From Dictyoglomota bacterium (GTDB lineage Bacteria; Coprothermobacterota; Coprothermobacteria; Coprothermobacterales; JAADFF01): 44,763 nucleotides of DNA. The notes below the pieces were generated by a model. It had not been told where the DNA came from and searched no databases. It saw only the letters and a program-made list of their open reading frames with translations. The stretch is taken from positions 1-44,763 of the forward strand of contig JAADFF010000077.1 in the NCBI GenBank assembly GCA_013153035.1. Reading direction: 5' to 3'. The translations under genes were made by a program, and so were the position numbers. Below, in pieces: positions 23,895-32,620 of this stretch (position 1 is the first letter of the stretch; each line of letters begins with the position of its first letter).

Positions 23895-25073
23895 ATGGCA
23901 GAAATTGTTCTCAACCATGTATGGAAAATATTCCCCACAAAAAAAGGTGAGGTTATCGCTGTTAAAGATGCAAATTTAAAAATAGAGGATGGAGAATTTA
24001 TGGTTTTCCTTGGGCCATCTGGTTGCGGTAAGACAACAACGCTCCGCATGATTGCAGGATTGGAAGACATTACCAAGGGCGAAATACTCATCGATGGTAA
24101 AGTCGTTAATAACCTTCCCCCAAAAGATAGAGACATTGCTATGGTCTTTCAGAACTATGCCCTATACCCACATATGAAAGTATTTGATAATATAGCCTTT
24201 GGTCTAAAACTGAGAAAAATCCCAAAAGACGAAATCAAGAAAAGGGTACTGAAAGCGGCAAAAATGCTTCATATCGAAGAGCTCCTTGACAGAAAACCAG
24301 GTGAACTATCTGGTGGTCAAAGACAGCGTGTCGCCCTGGCAAGGGCAATTGTCAGGCAACCTAAGGCATATCTTATGGATGAGCCATTGTCCAACCTTGA
24401 TGCAAAATTGAGGGTACAAACAAGAGCTGAACTTCTCGAACTTCACAGACAGTTGGGTGTTACTACCATATATGTTACCCATGACCAGGTAGAGGCAATG
24501 ACACTAGGCACAAGGGTAACAGTTATGAAAAAAGGAGAAATTCAACAGGTGGGAACCCCTCTTGAAATATACTCTATACCTGCCAATATATTCGTTGCCG
24601 GTTTTGTCGGCTCTCCTCCAATGAACTTCATTGAAGGACAACTGGTCGAAGAAAATGGACAAATGTGGTTTGTCTCTGAAGGAGATATTAAACTACACAT
24701 ACCAGAAGACATAGCAGGTCTTCTTAAGCAGAAAAACGCACCAACAAATATTATCCTTGGTATTAGACCTGAGGATGTACATCTTAAAGAAGAGTACCAC
24801 AAGGAGATCAATGATAGCTGGATAGTAAAAGGAACAGTCAAAGTTGTTGAAAGATTGGGCGCAGAAACTTTTGCCCATTATGAGGTTGGAGGAAGATTCA
24901 AAGTTATAGGACATGTTTCTCCGCTTACACTCATTGAACCTGAAGAAAGCAAAGAGCTACTATTTGACATGACAAAAAGTCATTTCTTTGATAAGGAAAC
25001 AGAAAAACGTATTGGCGGAGGCCTCGACTTGAGACCTGAAATATATCGCAAGAAACAGGCAAAGGCCTCATAA
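23895..25073 (+). CDS. ABC transporter ATPase, MalK/UgpC/MsmK family
   Basis: ATPase that powers import of sugars or glycerol-phosphate-type solutes. The nucleotide-binding domain has Walker A GPSGCGKTT, Q-loop VFQNYALYPHM, signature LSGGQRQRVALARA, Walker B YLMDEPLSNLD and switch His in VTHDQ. The C-terminal TOBE-type regulatory domain covers about residues 240-370 (GFVGSPPMNF at its start). Length (392 aa) is typical. No permeases or binding protein are nearby, so it is probably a shared ATPase such as MsmK/MsiK. The ATG follows AAAGGAGG. Confidence 0.93.
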   Translation: MAEIVLNHVWKIFPTKKGEVIAVKDANLKIEDGEFMVFLGPSGCGKTTTLRMIAGLEDITKGEILIDGKVVNNLPPKDRDIAMVFQNYALYPHMKVFDNIAFGLKLRKIPKDEIKKRVLKAAKMLHIEELLDRKPGELSGGQRQRVALARAIVRQPKAYLMDEPLSNLDAKLRVQTRAELLELHRQLGVTTIYVTHDQVEAMTLGTRVTVMKKGEIQQVGTPLEIYSIPANIFVAGFVGSPPMNFIEGQLVEENGQMWFVSEGDIKLHIPEDIAGLLKQKNAPTNIILGIRPEDVHLKEEYHKEINDSWIVKGTVKVVERLGAETFAHYEVGGRFKVIGHVSPLTLIEPEESKELLFDMTKSHFFDKETEKRIGGGLDLRPEIYRKKQAKAS

Positions 25074-25087
25074 AAAGAGGTGAGTCT

Positions 25088-26461
25088 ATGGCCAAGAAAC
25101 CAACAGTACTCATAGCTGATGATGAAGACAGTGTACGCCTCCTTCTCAAGGAAATACTTGAGGAGGAGGCTTTTGTCATAGAAGCCCGTAACGGAGGCGA
25201 GGCAATAGATATTGCCCGCATAAACAAACCACATGTTGTATTTCTTGACATTCGTATGCCCGGTATTGATGGAATGGAAGCTTTGAAGAAGATAAAAAAA
25301 TTGCTACCCAATACACCGGTTATAATGCTTACCGCCTATGGAGACGCAAATCACACAATTACAGCTATGAAAGAAGGAGCCTTTGAATATATTGTCAAAC
25401 CATTCGATATTGAAGACATCCTTGATATCTTTCACAAAGCTATGGCCTATAGGGAATCACTTAGAGAAGTAGAAGTGCTTTCACCGTCATCTGAACCGTC
25501 ATCTTCCATACTTGTAGGTAAATCTGACGCCATGAAGAATATCTTTAAAATTATAGGAAAAATTGCCGAATCACCTGTCAATATACTTATCACAGGAGAA
25601 AGTGGTGTAGGCAAAGAACATGTAGCACGAAGCATACACAATGTATCCTCTCGAGCTGACAAACCGTTCATACATATACCGTGTTCTGCCATCACCGAGG
25701 AAACCATAGAAAGTGGAGAGATAACAGCAAAAATACTTTCCGCTCAAGGTGGAACTGTACTACTTGACGAAATAGGCGACCTTAGCTTTGCCGCACAAGG
25801 TTTCTTATTACCCATTATTGGAGAAAAACGTATACAAAGAGATAATGAGGAAATCCCCCTTGATATCAGATTCATTGGCACCTCTAGCGAGGATCCACAG
25901 AAACTTGTAGAGGAGAAGAAACTGCGCAAAGATTTTCTCTTTAGACTTAATGTTGTACATATTCACATTCCTCCGCTAAGAGAAAGAAAGGAAGATATAC
26001 CCGAACTTGTTTTTTACTTCATTTCTAAATACTCTAAGGCCTATGGCATTAAAGTTAAAGGCATCACAAAAAAGGCTATGGACCTGCTTACCAGCTATGA
26101 TTATCCTGGTAATGTTAGAGAGCTAGAAAATATTATAGCAAGGGCAATTGCCATGTCAGCTAATGCATACATTGATGTGCATGCTCTTCCCCAAGAATTA
26201 GGGAAGAAACTGGAAAATCTATCTGACACATCTGAGTCGGAGGAAGAAAAGGGTAATACACTTTCAACAATTCCCGTTCCCGACGGTAAATTTGTCTCTT
26301 TAAAAGATATTATAAAACAGGTAGAAAAAGAGACTATTATTAATGTACTAAAGCAGTGCCGTGGCAATAAAACAGAAGCTGCAAAGAAACTGGGTATATC
26401 TAGACAGGCACTATTTAAAAAGATAAAAGAATATGGCATAACAGATGAAGACATTATGTAA
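25088..26461 (+). CDS. NtrC-family response regulator lacking the GAFTGA loop
   Basis: A receiver domain (about residues 5-120) with acidic pocket D11/D12, phosphoacceptor Asp54 (FLDIRMPG), Thr82 and Lys104 is intact. The AAA+ domain has Walker A GESGVGKE (170-177), Walker B GGTVLLDEIGDL and the RLNVVHIHIPPLRERKEDI arginine-finger region. The L1 loop between them is about 14 residues shorter than usual and has no GAFTGA-like sequence, so it should not remodel sigma-54 RNA polymerase. A C-terminal Fis-type HTH (about 425-455, GNKTEAAKKLGISRQALFKK) is present. It may regulate with sigma-70, as reported for some GAFTGA-less family members. No cognate kinase is adjacent. The ATG follows AGAGGTGAG. 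Confidence 0.92.
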   Translation: MAKKPTVLIADDEDSVRLLLKEILEEEAFVIEARNGGEAIDIARINKPHVVFLDIRMPGIDGMEALKKIKKLLPNTPVIMLTAYGDANHTITAMKEGAFEYIVKPFDIEDILDIFHKAMAYRESLREVEVLSPSSEPSSSILVGKSDAMKNIFKIIGKIAESPVNILITGESGVGKEHVARSIHNVSSRADKPFIHIPCSAITEETIESGEITAKILSAQGGTVLLDEIGDLSFAAQGFLLPIIGEKRIQRDNEEIPLDIRFIGTSSEDPQKLVEEKKLRKDFLFRLNVVHIHIPPLRERKEDIPELVFYFISKYSKAYGIKVKGITKKAMDLLTSYDYPGNVRELENIIARAIAMSANAYIDVHALPQELGKKLENLSDTSESEEEKGNTLSTIPVPDGKFVSLKDIIKQVEKETIINVLKQCRGNKTEAAKKLGISRQALFKKIKEYGITDEDIM

Positions 26462-26481
26462 TAAGGGGGATTAATAAACAC

Positions 26482-27714
26482 ATGATTCATATACGTCGTT
26501 TTATAAGGGATCTTGTTATATTTACAGTAAGCTATTATATAGGTTTCTTCATACGCTTCGGCTATCCTTTCCCACAAAAAAATTTTTCGGATTTTTCACG
26601 TATATTTCCTTTAACTCTTTTAGCATTCATACTCATCTCCCTCATTATGGATAACTATCCCCGTATCAACCTCTCTGCCTTAGAAGAAATCTCTGGATTC
26701 GCCGCCGCCTCATTAATTACAACATTCATATGGTCAACCTTTAACTACTTCTTACATGCCTTCGCCCTACCCCGCTCTATTCTCTTAATAGCCTTCATTC
26801 TCCAGATTATTATGTTAACGATAGCTATATACATAGAAAGAAAGCTGGGATTATCTTGGATAAAAAAGACAGTTGGAGTTATTGGAGAAACTCATATAGA
26901 CAATATATCTGGTATACCCATCAATTCACCAGAGGTTATTGACAAGGTAGATTCTGTAATAGCATCTTCGATAAAAAGTGAACAAGAGGCACTTTTACTT
27001 CTCAAAGCTATTGAAAAGGGAAAGGATATCTTTATAAAACCCAAGCCGGCCGATATCGTTCTTCATGCATCAAAATTTCTATCTCTGGGTAGTCACCCCA
27101 TTCTATATTATTCAGCCCCTATCATATCCCCAGCAGAAAGATTTTTTAAACGTGTTATGGATATAATCATGGGACTTATTGGAAGTATGATTACAGTTAT
27201 ACTTCTGCCCTTTATTGGAGCTGCCATATACATAGACAGCCCGGGTCCTATTTTCTATTTGCAAACTCGCTTAGGAAGAAATGGTAAACCCTTCAAGGTC
27301 ATTAAATTCCGTACCATGATACCCAATGCTGAAAAATATACAGGAGCCGTTCTTGCCACAGAAGATGATCCTCGCATAACAAAAGTAGGTAAATTCCTCA
27401 GGAAAACCCGTCTTGACGAGTTACCCCAATTTTTTAATGTACTTATAGGAGACATGTCAACGGTAGGACCTAGACCTGAGAGACCTGAGATGTACGAAAA
27501 AATAGAAAAAGAACTACCACTTTTCAGAATGAGACTTATGGTTAAACCGGGTATTACGGGACTGGCTCAGGTATATGGAGAGTACGACACACCACCAGAA
27601 GAGAAATTAACATACGATCTCATATATATACTCTCAAGACCGAAACTTCCTCTTGACATCCGTATTATCCTTATGACCATCAAGACGATGCTTACCCCTT
27701 CCAAGGCTAAGTAA
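26482..27714 (+). CDS. Undecaprenyl-phosphate sugar-1-phosphate transferase (WbaP-like)
   Basis: Starts synthesis of a surface polysaccharide by moving a sugar phosphate from a nucleotide sugar to undecaprenyl phosphate. Four N-terminal membrane helices occupy about residues 1-115, then a soluble region with a degenerate nucleotide-binding-like part. The catalytic domain begins at about 215 (FFKRVMDIIMGLIG) and shows PGPIFYLQTRLGRNGKPFKVIKFRTM, the DPRITKVGKFLRKTRLDELPQ motif and VGPRPERPEM. All typical residues are present. The usual downstream glycosyltransferases are absent from this window. Confidence 0.92.
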   Translation: MIHIRRFIRDLVIFTVSYYIGFFIRFGYPFPQKNFSDFSRIFPLTLLAFILISLIMDNYPRINLSALEEISGFAAASLITTFIWSTFNYFLHAFALPRSILLIAFILQIIMLTIAIYIERKLGLSWIKKTVGVIGETHIDNISGIPINSPEVIDKVDSVIASSIKSEQEALLLLKAIEKGKDIFIKPKPADIVLHASKFLSLGSHPILYYSAPIISPAERFFKRVMDIIMGLIGSMITVILLPFIGAAIYIDSPGPIFYLQTRLGRNGKPFKVIKFRTMIPNAEKYTGAVLATEDDPRITKVGKFLRKTRLDELPQFFNVLIGDMSTVGPRPERPEMYEKIEKELPLFRMRLMVKPGITGLAQVYGEYDTPPEEKLTYDLIYILSRPKLPLDIRIILMTIKTMLTPSKAK

Positions 27715-27751
27715 TATATAATGAGTTAGTAAGTTAAAGGGGGTATGTAGC

Positions 27752-28795
27752 ATGCACGATGTTTTACTACTACTAAAAGACCTTATGTCTATTCCATCAA
27801 CAACAGGACAGGAAGAAGAAATTGGTAAGTTTTTAGCCGCTATTCTTCGTTCTATGGATATGGAAGTTCATACGCAAGAAGTAGAAAAAGGCAGATTTAA
27901 TGTTATCGGAAAAAGAGGAAATCACGGGGTTCTCATAGTTACACACATGGATACCGTACCAGCCGATGAGGACACTGATAAATTGTATCTTCAAAAAAGT
28001 GGCATGCTTCGCGGCAGAGGAGTTATTGACACCAAAGGACTAATAGCAGCTCTTCTGGCAGCACTAGCAAAAACTAAAGATCCGGTTACAGTAGCATTCG
28101 TTGTAGACGAGGAAGAAACAGGGCTAGGTTCAAGAGTACTTGAAGTTCCACCAAGCAACTATACGCTGGTACTGGAACCCACGGATCTAAAGATTGCCAA
28201 TATTGAAGCAGGATTTTTAGAGGTTGTTGTTACATTCTACGGCAAATCAGCACATGGAGCCCATCCAGAAAAGGGCAATAACGCACTGGAAAGGCTTTAT
28301 GCATTTCTACAAAATGTAGAAAACCTTTCATTTGTCAAACCAGAGCATCCCTTGTTCTATCCCCCACTTTATCTCTTACAAGAAATAAAGGGAGGCTCTG
28401 TCATATATAGGGTACCAGACAAGGCTATATTAAGATTAAACTTTATCCTACAACCAGGCATTTCTCCAGTGAAGGCACTTGAAGAACTTAGCCAATACAT
28501 TGATGAAGACACAGAAATTGAAGTTGTAGACATGGATGAGGCCATTGTCATTGATGACGACGAAGATGTTGTCATAAGACTAAAAGAAGCGTACAAAAGG
28601 GCTGTAGGCTCAGAACCAGAATTTACTGTTATGAGAAGTTGGACCGATGCCGCCAATCTCTATATGAAAGGACTAAAACCCATTATCTTCGGAGCAGGGA
28701 GTTTGTGGAAAGCACACACATCTGAAGAATCTGTCACGCTAAAGGAATTAACCACCTTGAGAGATGTACTCATTGAATTTATAGAGGGAGAGTAG
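27752..28795 (+). CDS. M20-family metallopeptidase, LysK/ArgE-like
   Basis: Zinc peptidase or deacylase (347 aa). The metal site is THMDTVP (first His and Asp), RGRGVIDTKG (bridging Asp), DEEETGLGS (catalytic Glu and ligand Glu), a later LVLEPTD ligand, and the C-terminal His in LWKAHTSEESV. The dimerisation lid FLEVVVTFYGKSAHGAHP is also present. Size and order resemble LysK and related bacterial deacetylases that act on ornithine or lysine derivatives. No lysW or arginine genes are nearby, so the substrate is open. The ATG follows AAGGGGG. Confidence 0.88.
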   Translation: MHDVLLLLKDLMSIPSTTGQEEEIGKFLAAILRSMDMEVHTQEVEKGRFNVIGKRGNHGVLIVTHMDTVPADEDTDKLYLQKSGMLRGRGVIDTKGLIAALLAALAKTKDPVTVAFVVDEEETGLGSRVLEVPPSNYTLVLEPTDLKIANIEAGFLEVVVTFYGKSAHGAHPEKGNNALERLYAFLQNVENLSFVKPEHPLFYPPLYLLQEIKGGSVIYRVPDKAILRLNFILQPGISPVKALEELSQYIDEDTEIEVVDMDEAIVIDDDEDVVIRLKEAYKRAVGSEPEFTVMRSWTDAANLYMKGLKPIIFGAGSLWKAHTSEESVTLKELTTLRDVLIEFIEGE

Positions 28796-28812
28796 TATCA
28801 AAAGTCTTTATA

Positions 28813-28821
28813 TGTTATACT
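28813..28821 (+). promoter_or_regulatory. Extended -10 promoter upstream of the ABC exporter operon
   Basis: TGTTATACT fits an extended -10 element (TGn then TATACT). No -35 element is clear. The start site would be near 28828, leaving too short a leader for the TTG at 28836 and about 38 bases before the ATT at 28866. Confidence 0.5.
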
Positions 28822-28865
28822 AACATTGTCTTTATTTGCTGTACAAAATAAAGGAGGCACCAGTC

Positions 28866-29705
28866 ATTATTATTGAGATACGTAATTTAACATTTGGCTA
28901 TAAAAAGGGGAAACCAATATACAATAACTTGTCATTAACGCTAGGAAAATACCCATGTGAAGGGCTAGTTGGCCCTAATGGAGCCGGTAAATCTACCTTG
29001 GTAAAATTACTCCTTGGTCTTAAAAAACCGTGGAGTGGAGAAATTATCATACCCAAAGATACTGTTATGGGTTTCCTTCCAGAGATTCCTACATTGCCAG
29101 AAGAATTGTCTGTTAGTGAGTTTCTTATAGACATGGCAGTATCTGGCGGACTTCCCCTAACAGAGGCATATAAAACAACAGATTTACTACTTATCAACTT
29201 GAAATTAGACGCATACAGAGATAGCAAGATTAAAACTTTGTCTAAAGGAACCTTACAAAGGGTGGTATTTGCCCAAGCCATTATTCATGGGCCTTCTTAT
29301 GTCATCCTCGATGAACCTACATCAGGACTTGACCCACTATCACGCAAACATATGTTATCTCTCATATCCACTATAAGTAATTTAGGAATAAAAGTACTGA
29401 TGTCTACCCACATACTTACAGACATTAAACAGGTATGTCAACGGGTTATTTCAATAGACAATGGACAAGTTATTTCGGATATAGAGATAAACAATCTTAT
29501 AAAACATGATACATATATAGTAGAAACATCATCACCTGATATATTGCTAAAACATCTTCCCGGGAAGAAGCTTTCTGATGTATCAGCCATTATCAACACA
29601 GATAACCCAGACAATATACTTAGGATTCTCGCCGATTACCAATTACCCGTTTGGAAGCTGGAACCTCTAGAAGAAGACATATATGAGGTGGTTACACATG
29701 AGTAG
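28866..29705 (+). CDS. ABC-2-type exporter ATPase (first copy)
   Basis: ATPase of a bacteriocin/multidrug-type ABC exporter. Walker A GPNGAGKST, a diverged signature LSKGTLQRVVFAQA, Walker B YVILDEPTSGLDPLS and switch His in MSTHIL are clear. The family-typical N-terminus IIEIRNLTFGYKKG starts right after an SD (AAGGAGG, 28851-28857), but no ATG, GTG or TTG is in frame there. The only such codon in this part of the frame is a TTG at 28836 with no SD. An ATT at 28866, 8 bases after GGAGG, is the best-placed start. It is followed by a permease gene, overlapping by 8 bases. Confidence 0.87.
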   Translation: MIIEIRNLTFGYKKGKPIYNNLSLTLGKYPCEGLVGPNGAGKSTLVKLLLGLKKPWSGEIIIPKDTVMGFLPEIPTLPEELSVSEFLIDMAVSGGLPLTEAYKTTDLLLINLKLDAYRDSKIKTLSKGTLQRVVFAQAIIHGPSYVILDEPTSGLDPLSRKHMLSLISTISNLGIKVLMSTHILTDIKQVCQRVISIDNGQVISDIEINNLIKHDTYIVETSSPDILLKHLPGKKLSDVSAIINTDNPDNILRILADYQLPVWKLEPLEEDIYEVVTHE

Positions 29706-30513
29706 AATATATGACCTGTCGTTTAAGCCGTACCGTGGCAAACGCACAAGTATACTAATGCGAACATCCTATTTGTTATTCAGCTATTTCAAACATATAT
29801 TAACAAAATTCGGGGGAGGATTTACAAAGTTTGTATTGTATTCTGTACTCGCAATTCCTACTATTAGCGCTGTAGCACAGTTATTTTTCTCATATTTAAA
29901 GGCGAACGTTAGTCATAAGGTTGATATTGATTATGGGGCAGTCGCTACATCTGCTTCATTTCCTCTATACTTTATGATAGCTATAGCAGCTTCTTTTCTC
30001 ATATCCACTATTACATCTTCTGATTATCCTACATTTATGCGATACAGAAAGATGGATAAAGGGATGTGGTTAGCACTATATGGTGTAACTCTATCACTCT
30101 TATTCCTTCCTATGTTTGTGGCATTTTTCATACTATTTCTTGGTGGCATTTCATTATTTCCTCAGTTTGTCCCAGCATGGACAACATTCACCATGTTTAT
30201 CAATGAATCCTTTAAATGGTTCTTGGCATCACTGATTGCCACAAACATCATTGTCACATTTTCAATACTCATGAAAAAACCATCATTTAGTAGTATTGCA
30301 TCTGCTATATATCCTATGGTACTAGGTATAATCTTGTCTATCATTACCGAAATAGCAAACATATCATACACTGCAACAAGTTCTATTAATGTAGCCAGTG
30401 TCATATTCTCTTTAGAAAACACACCCATGTCAGACCTTCTTCTTAACAGTGTCCTCTATATGGGCATTATGGTTTTGGCGTTCATTTACAGGGGGAAAAC
30501 CTTATGGAGATAG
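29698..30513 (+). CDS. ABC-2-type permease, first copy
   Basis: About six hydrophobic helices (residues roughly 45-70, 90-110, 125-155, 175-200, 215-235, 245-265) after a basic N-terminus with FKPYRGKR. No enzymatic motif. The ATG at 29698 is preferred because GAGGTG precedes it by 7 bases; an ATG at 29683 has none. It overlaps the ATPase before and after it, as expected for a coupled transporter. The exported substrate is unknown. Confidence 0.8.
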   Translation: MSRIYDLSFKPYRGKRTSILMRTSYLLFSYFKHILTKFGGGFTKFVLYSVLAIPTISAVAQLFFSYLKANVSHKVDIDYGAVATSASFPLYFMIAIAASFLISTITSSDYPTFMRYRKMDKGMWLALYGVTLSLLFLPMFVAFFILFLGGISLFPQFVPAWTTFTMFINESFKWFLASLIATNIIVTFSILMKKPSFSSIASAIYPMVLGIILSIITEIANISYTATSSINVASVIFSLENTPMSDLLLNSVLYMGIMVLAFIYRGKTLWR

Positions 30514-31418
30514 TTGTGAAAAACGTCAATAAATGGTATGGCACAAGACCCGTTTTAAAAGACATATCACTAACTCTAAATACAGGTATTACAGGACTTT
30601 TAGGACCTAATGGTGCTGGCAAGACAACACTAATAAGCATAATAGCAGGTCTTATGAGACCATCTGCAGGCAGGGTAGAAATAAATGGCAAATCGCCGTA
30701 TTATAACCATAGTGTTAGAAAATATATAGGTCTACTCCCGGAGAACGCCCATTTACCAAAGCGATTTTCAATAAGAGAATTTTTGACATGGCAGGCAATA
30801 ACACTAAAAGCAGAAAAAAAAGAAGTGGACAAGGTTCTCGACATAGTTGGTATGACAAGATACCATAAAGAAACTATTGGCAGTCTTAGCAAAGGTATGA
30901 AACAACGTATAAAGTTTGCAGCTGCTATACTGGGTGATCCACCTATATTATTACTTGATGAACCTTTCAGTGGTATTGACCCACATGGTAGAAAAATACT
31001 GCGAAATCTTATCCTATCTTATGCTAAAGAAAAAACCATTGTGTTCAGCTCTCATATACTTGAAGAGGTACAAATGATAGCCCACAACATTGTTGTATTG
31101 AAAACAGGTTATATTGTAGCAGAAGGCACTCCTGAGGGTATAAGAAAACTACTCACCGATGTGCCCTATAAAGTATATATAGAGACTTCTGATCCAATAA
31201 AACTTATTAACACATTGTTTGAGCGAAAACTTATCCATATGGGAAAAATTGAGTCACCAGACGGTATAACAGTAGAGACCTTTTCTTTTTCTGAGCTATC
31301 CACAGCTATACCTCAAATAGCAGTTCAGGATAACATATCGATAAAAATGTTTAGTCCGGAAGATGTCAAGCTAGAAAAACTTTTCGAATATTTGACAATG
31401 CGTGGTGATCTAACATGA
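30504..31418 (+). CDS. ABC-2-type exporter ATPase (second copy)
   Basis: Second ATPase with Walker A GPNGAGKTT, signature LSKGMKQRIKFAAA, Walker B ILLLDEPFSGIDPHG and switch His in FSSHIL. The C-terminal region (about 215-304) is of the type that follows CcmA-like ATPases. The ATG follows GGGGG by 8 bases and overlaps the first permease gene. Sequence is clearly different from the first ATPase, so this is an old duplication or a recruited pair. With the second permease it forms another half, suggesting a heteromeric exporter. Confidence 0.92.
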   Translation: MEIVVKNVNKWYGTRPVLKDISLTLNTGITGLLGPNGAGKTTLISIIAGLMRPSAGRVEINGKSPYYNHSVRKYIGLLPENAHLPKRFSIREFLTWQAITLKAEKKEVDKVLDIVGMTRYHKETIGSLSKGMKQRIKFAAAILGDPPILLLDEPFSGIDPHGRKILRNLILSYAKEKTIVFSSHILEEVQMIAHNIVVLKTGYIVAEGTPEGIRKLLTDVPYKVYIETSDPIKLINTLFERKLIHMGKIESPDGITVETFSFSELSTAIPQIAVQDNISIKMFSPEDVKLEKLFEYLTMRGDLT

Positions 31419-32077
31419 GATATCTAATTTTGCAATGGTACAACATAAAATATATGCTTAAGCACAATATAACTGCCATCATAGCCGGTATGCTATATGC
31501 CACATTAATTATCATATGGAATATCACATCATACACTAGCGGTATATACATAAAACACACCATAAAAGACAGTATATACAATACCTTCACAAGTAATATT
31601 ACCCTACTTGTCTTATCTATTATCGCCGTTATACTATATAATTCCGATCTATCCGATAAAACCTATACCTATATCAGAATGCGTCCCATAAACCCCATGA
31701 TATACACCGGACTAAAGGTTGTTAGCATTTGGATTATTACATCCGTATTCACCACAGGTATATATCTTAGTGATAGTCTGTTGGTTGGGAAATTTTCATT
31801 AGGCGGACTTATAACTATAGTGCTGACAACACTCAACATAGCAATAATATCGTCAAGCATAGGAGCACTAATCGGTGGCAAAGCATCTATATTTGTCATA
31901 GCAGGCTATAGTGGGCTATCTACAAGTCTTCACGATATGTTCACAAGTGGCACTATAGCATCATGGCTCAAAAGTATATCAATGATTGCCCCTATCTACA
32001 ATGTCATACCATGGGTAGGAATACTGGCACTTATACTACTACTTATTAAAGAGCTAAGACGCAATATAAGGGCTTAA
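31415..32077 (+). CDS. ABC-2-type permease (second copy)
   Basis: Short membrane protein (220 aa) with about five or six helices, a basic end (LRRNIRA) and no signal peptide. It has a polar loop with YTYIRMRPINP between the second and third helices. The ATG overlaps the ATPase stop in an ATGA. Its last 24 bases overlap the 3' end of the convergent maf gene. The short length compared with the first permease suggests they are distinct subunits. Confidence 0.75.
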   Translation: MRYLILQWYNIKYMLKHNITAIIAGMLYATLIIIWNITSYTSGIYIKHTIKDSIYNTFTSNITLLVLSIIAVILYNSDLSDKTYTYIRMRPINPMIYTGLKVVSIWIITSVFTTGIYLSDSLLVGKFSLGGLITIVLTTLNIAIISSSIGALIGGKASIFVIAGYSGLSTSLHDMFTSGTIASWLKSISMIAPIYNVIPWVGILALILLLIKELRRNIRA

Positions 32078-32620
32078 AATTTCCCATACCCTACCAACAG
32101 GAAAACCTACAACATTATAGTAATCACCAATAATAGACTCAACAAGTATTGCTCCATATGAATCCTGTATGCCATAGGCTCCCGCCTTGTCAAGGGGCAA
32201 ACCTGTAGAAACGTATTCCTCTATAAACTTGTCTGGCACAATACGAAATTTTACCTGTGTCGTTTCATGAATAAGATGTAATTTTCCATCAACCTTAATA
32301 GCAACACCAGTTATAACACTATGAGTTCTCCCCATAAGCATTTTCAGCATAAAAACAGCATCCTTTTCATCTTTAGGTTTTCCAAGTAACATATCTGAAG
32401 ATGGAATATATACTACCGTATCAGAAGCAACAACAACATCGTAATTCTCCCATGTTACGCTATCCAGCTTACCCTTGGCCTGCCTAAGCACAAACTCATT
32501 AATATCTCCGCCGTTGTAAGGTTCTTCTTCATAATGAGGTGAAACAACATCAAACTCATCACATATATAGCGAAAAAGTTCTTTCCTACGGGGAGAAGTG
32601 GAAACAAGAAGGCATCTCAA
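32054..32620 (-). CDS. maf: Maf/YceF-type nucleotide pyrophosphatase
   Basis: Hydrolyses non-canonical or modified nucleoside triphosphates (dTTP/UTP type) to monophosphates. Visible are STSPRRKELF at the N-terminus (the Maf motif), ASDTVVY, LGKPKDEKDA, MLMGRTHSVITGVAI and KAGAYGIQD, all family blocks. The start is a TTG at 32620, 9 bases after GGAGG, and overlaps the stop of the unknown gene upstream. Length is normal (188 aa). It ends convergently over the permease gene with no obvious hairpin between them. Confidence 0.93.
   Translation of the reverse strand: MRCLLVSTSPRRKELFRYICDEFDVVSPHYEEEPYNGGDINEFVLRQAKGKLDSVTWENYDVVVASDTVVYIPSSDMLLGKPKDEKDAVFMLKMLMGRTHSVITGVAIKVDGKLHLIHETTQVKFRIVPDKFIEEYVSTGLPLDKAGAYGIQDSYGAILVESIIGDYYNVVGFPVGRVWEILSPYIAS

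Noticed and set aside
4146-26461. The sensor at 4146 and the NtrC-like regulator at 25088 as one two-component system.
   Set aside because: They are 18 kb apart and the sensor has no kinase domain; kept only as a speculation in a finding.
27717-27722. TATAAT before the M20 peptidase gene.
   Set aside because: Lacks a -35 element and a TGn extension, so I could not support it as a promoter.
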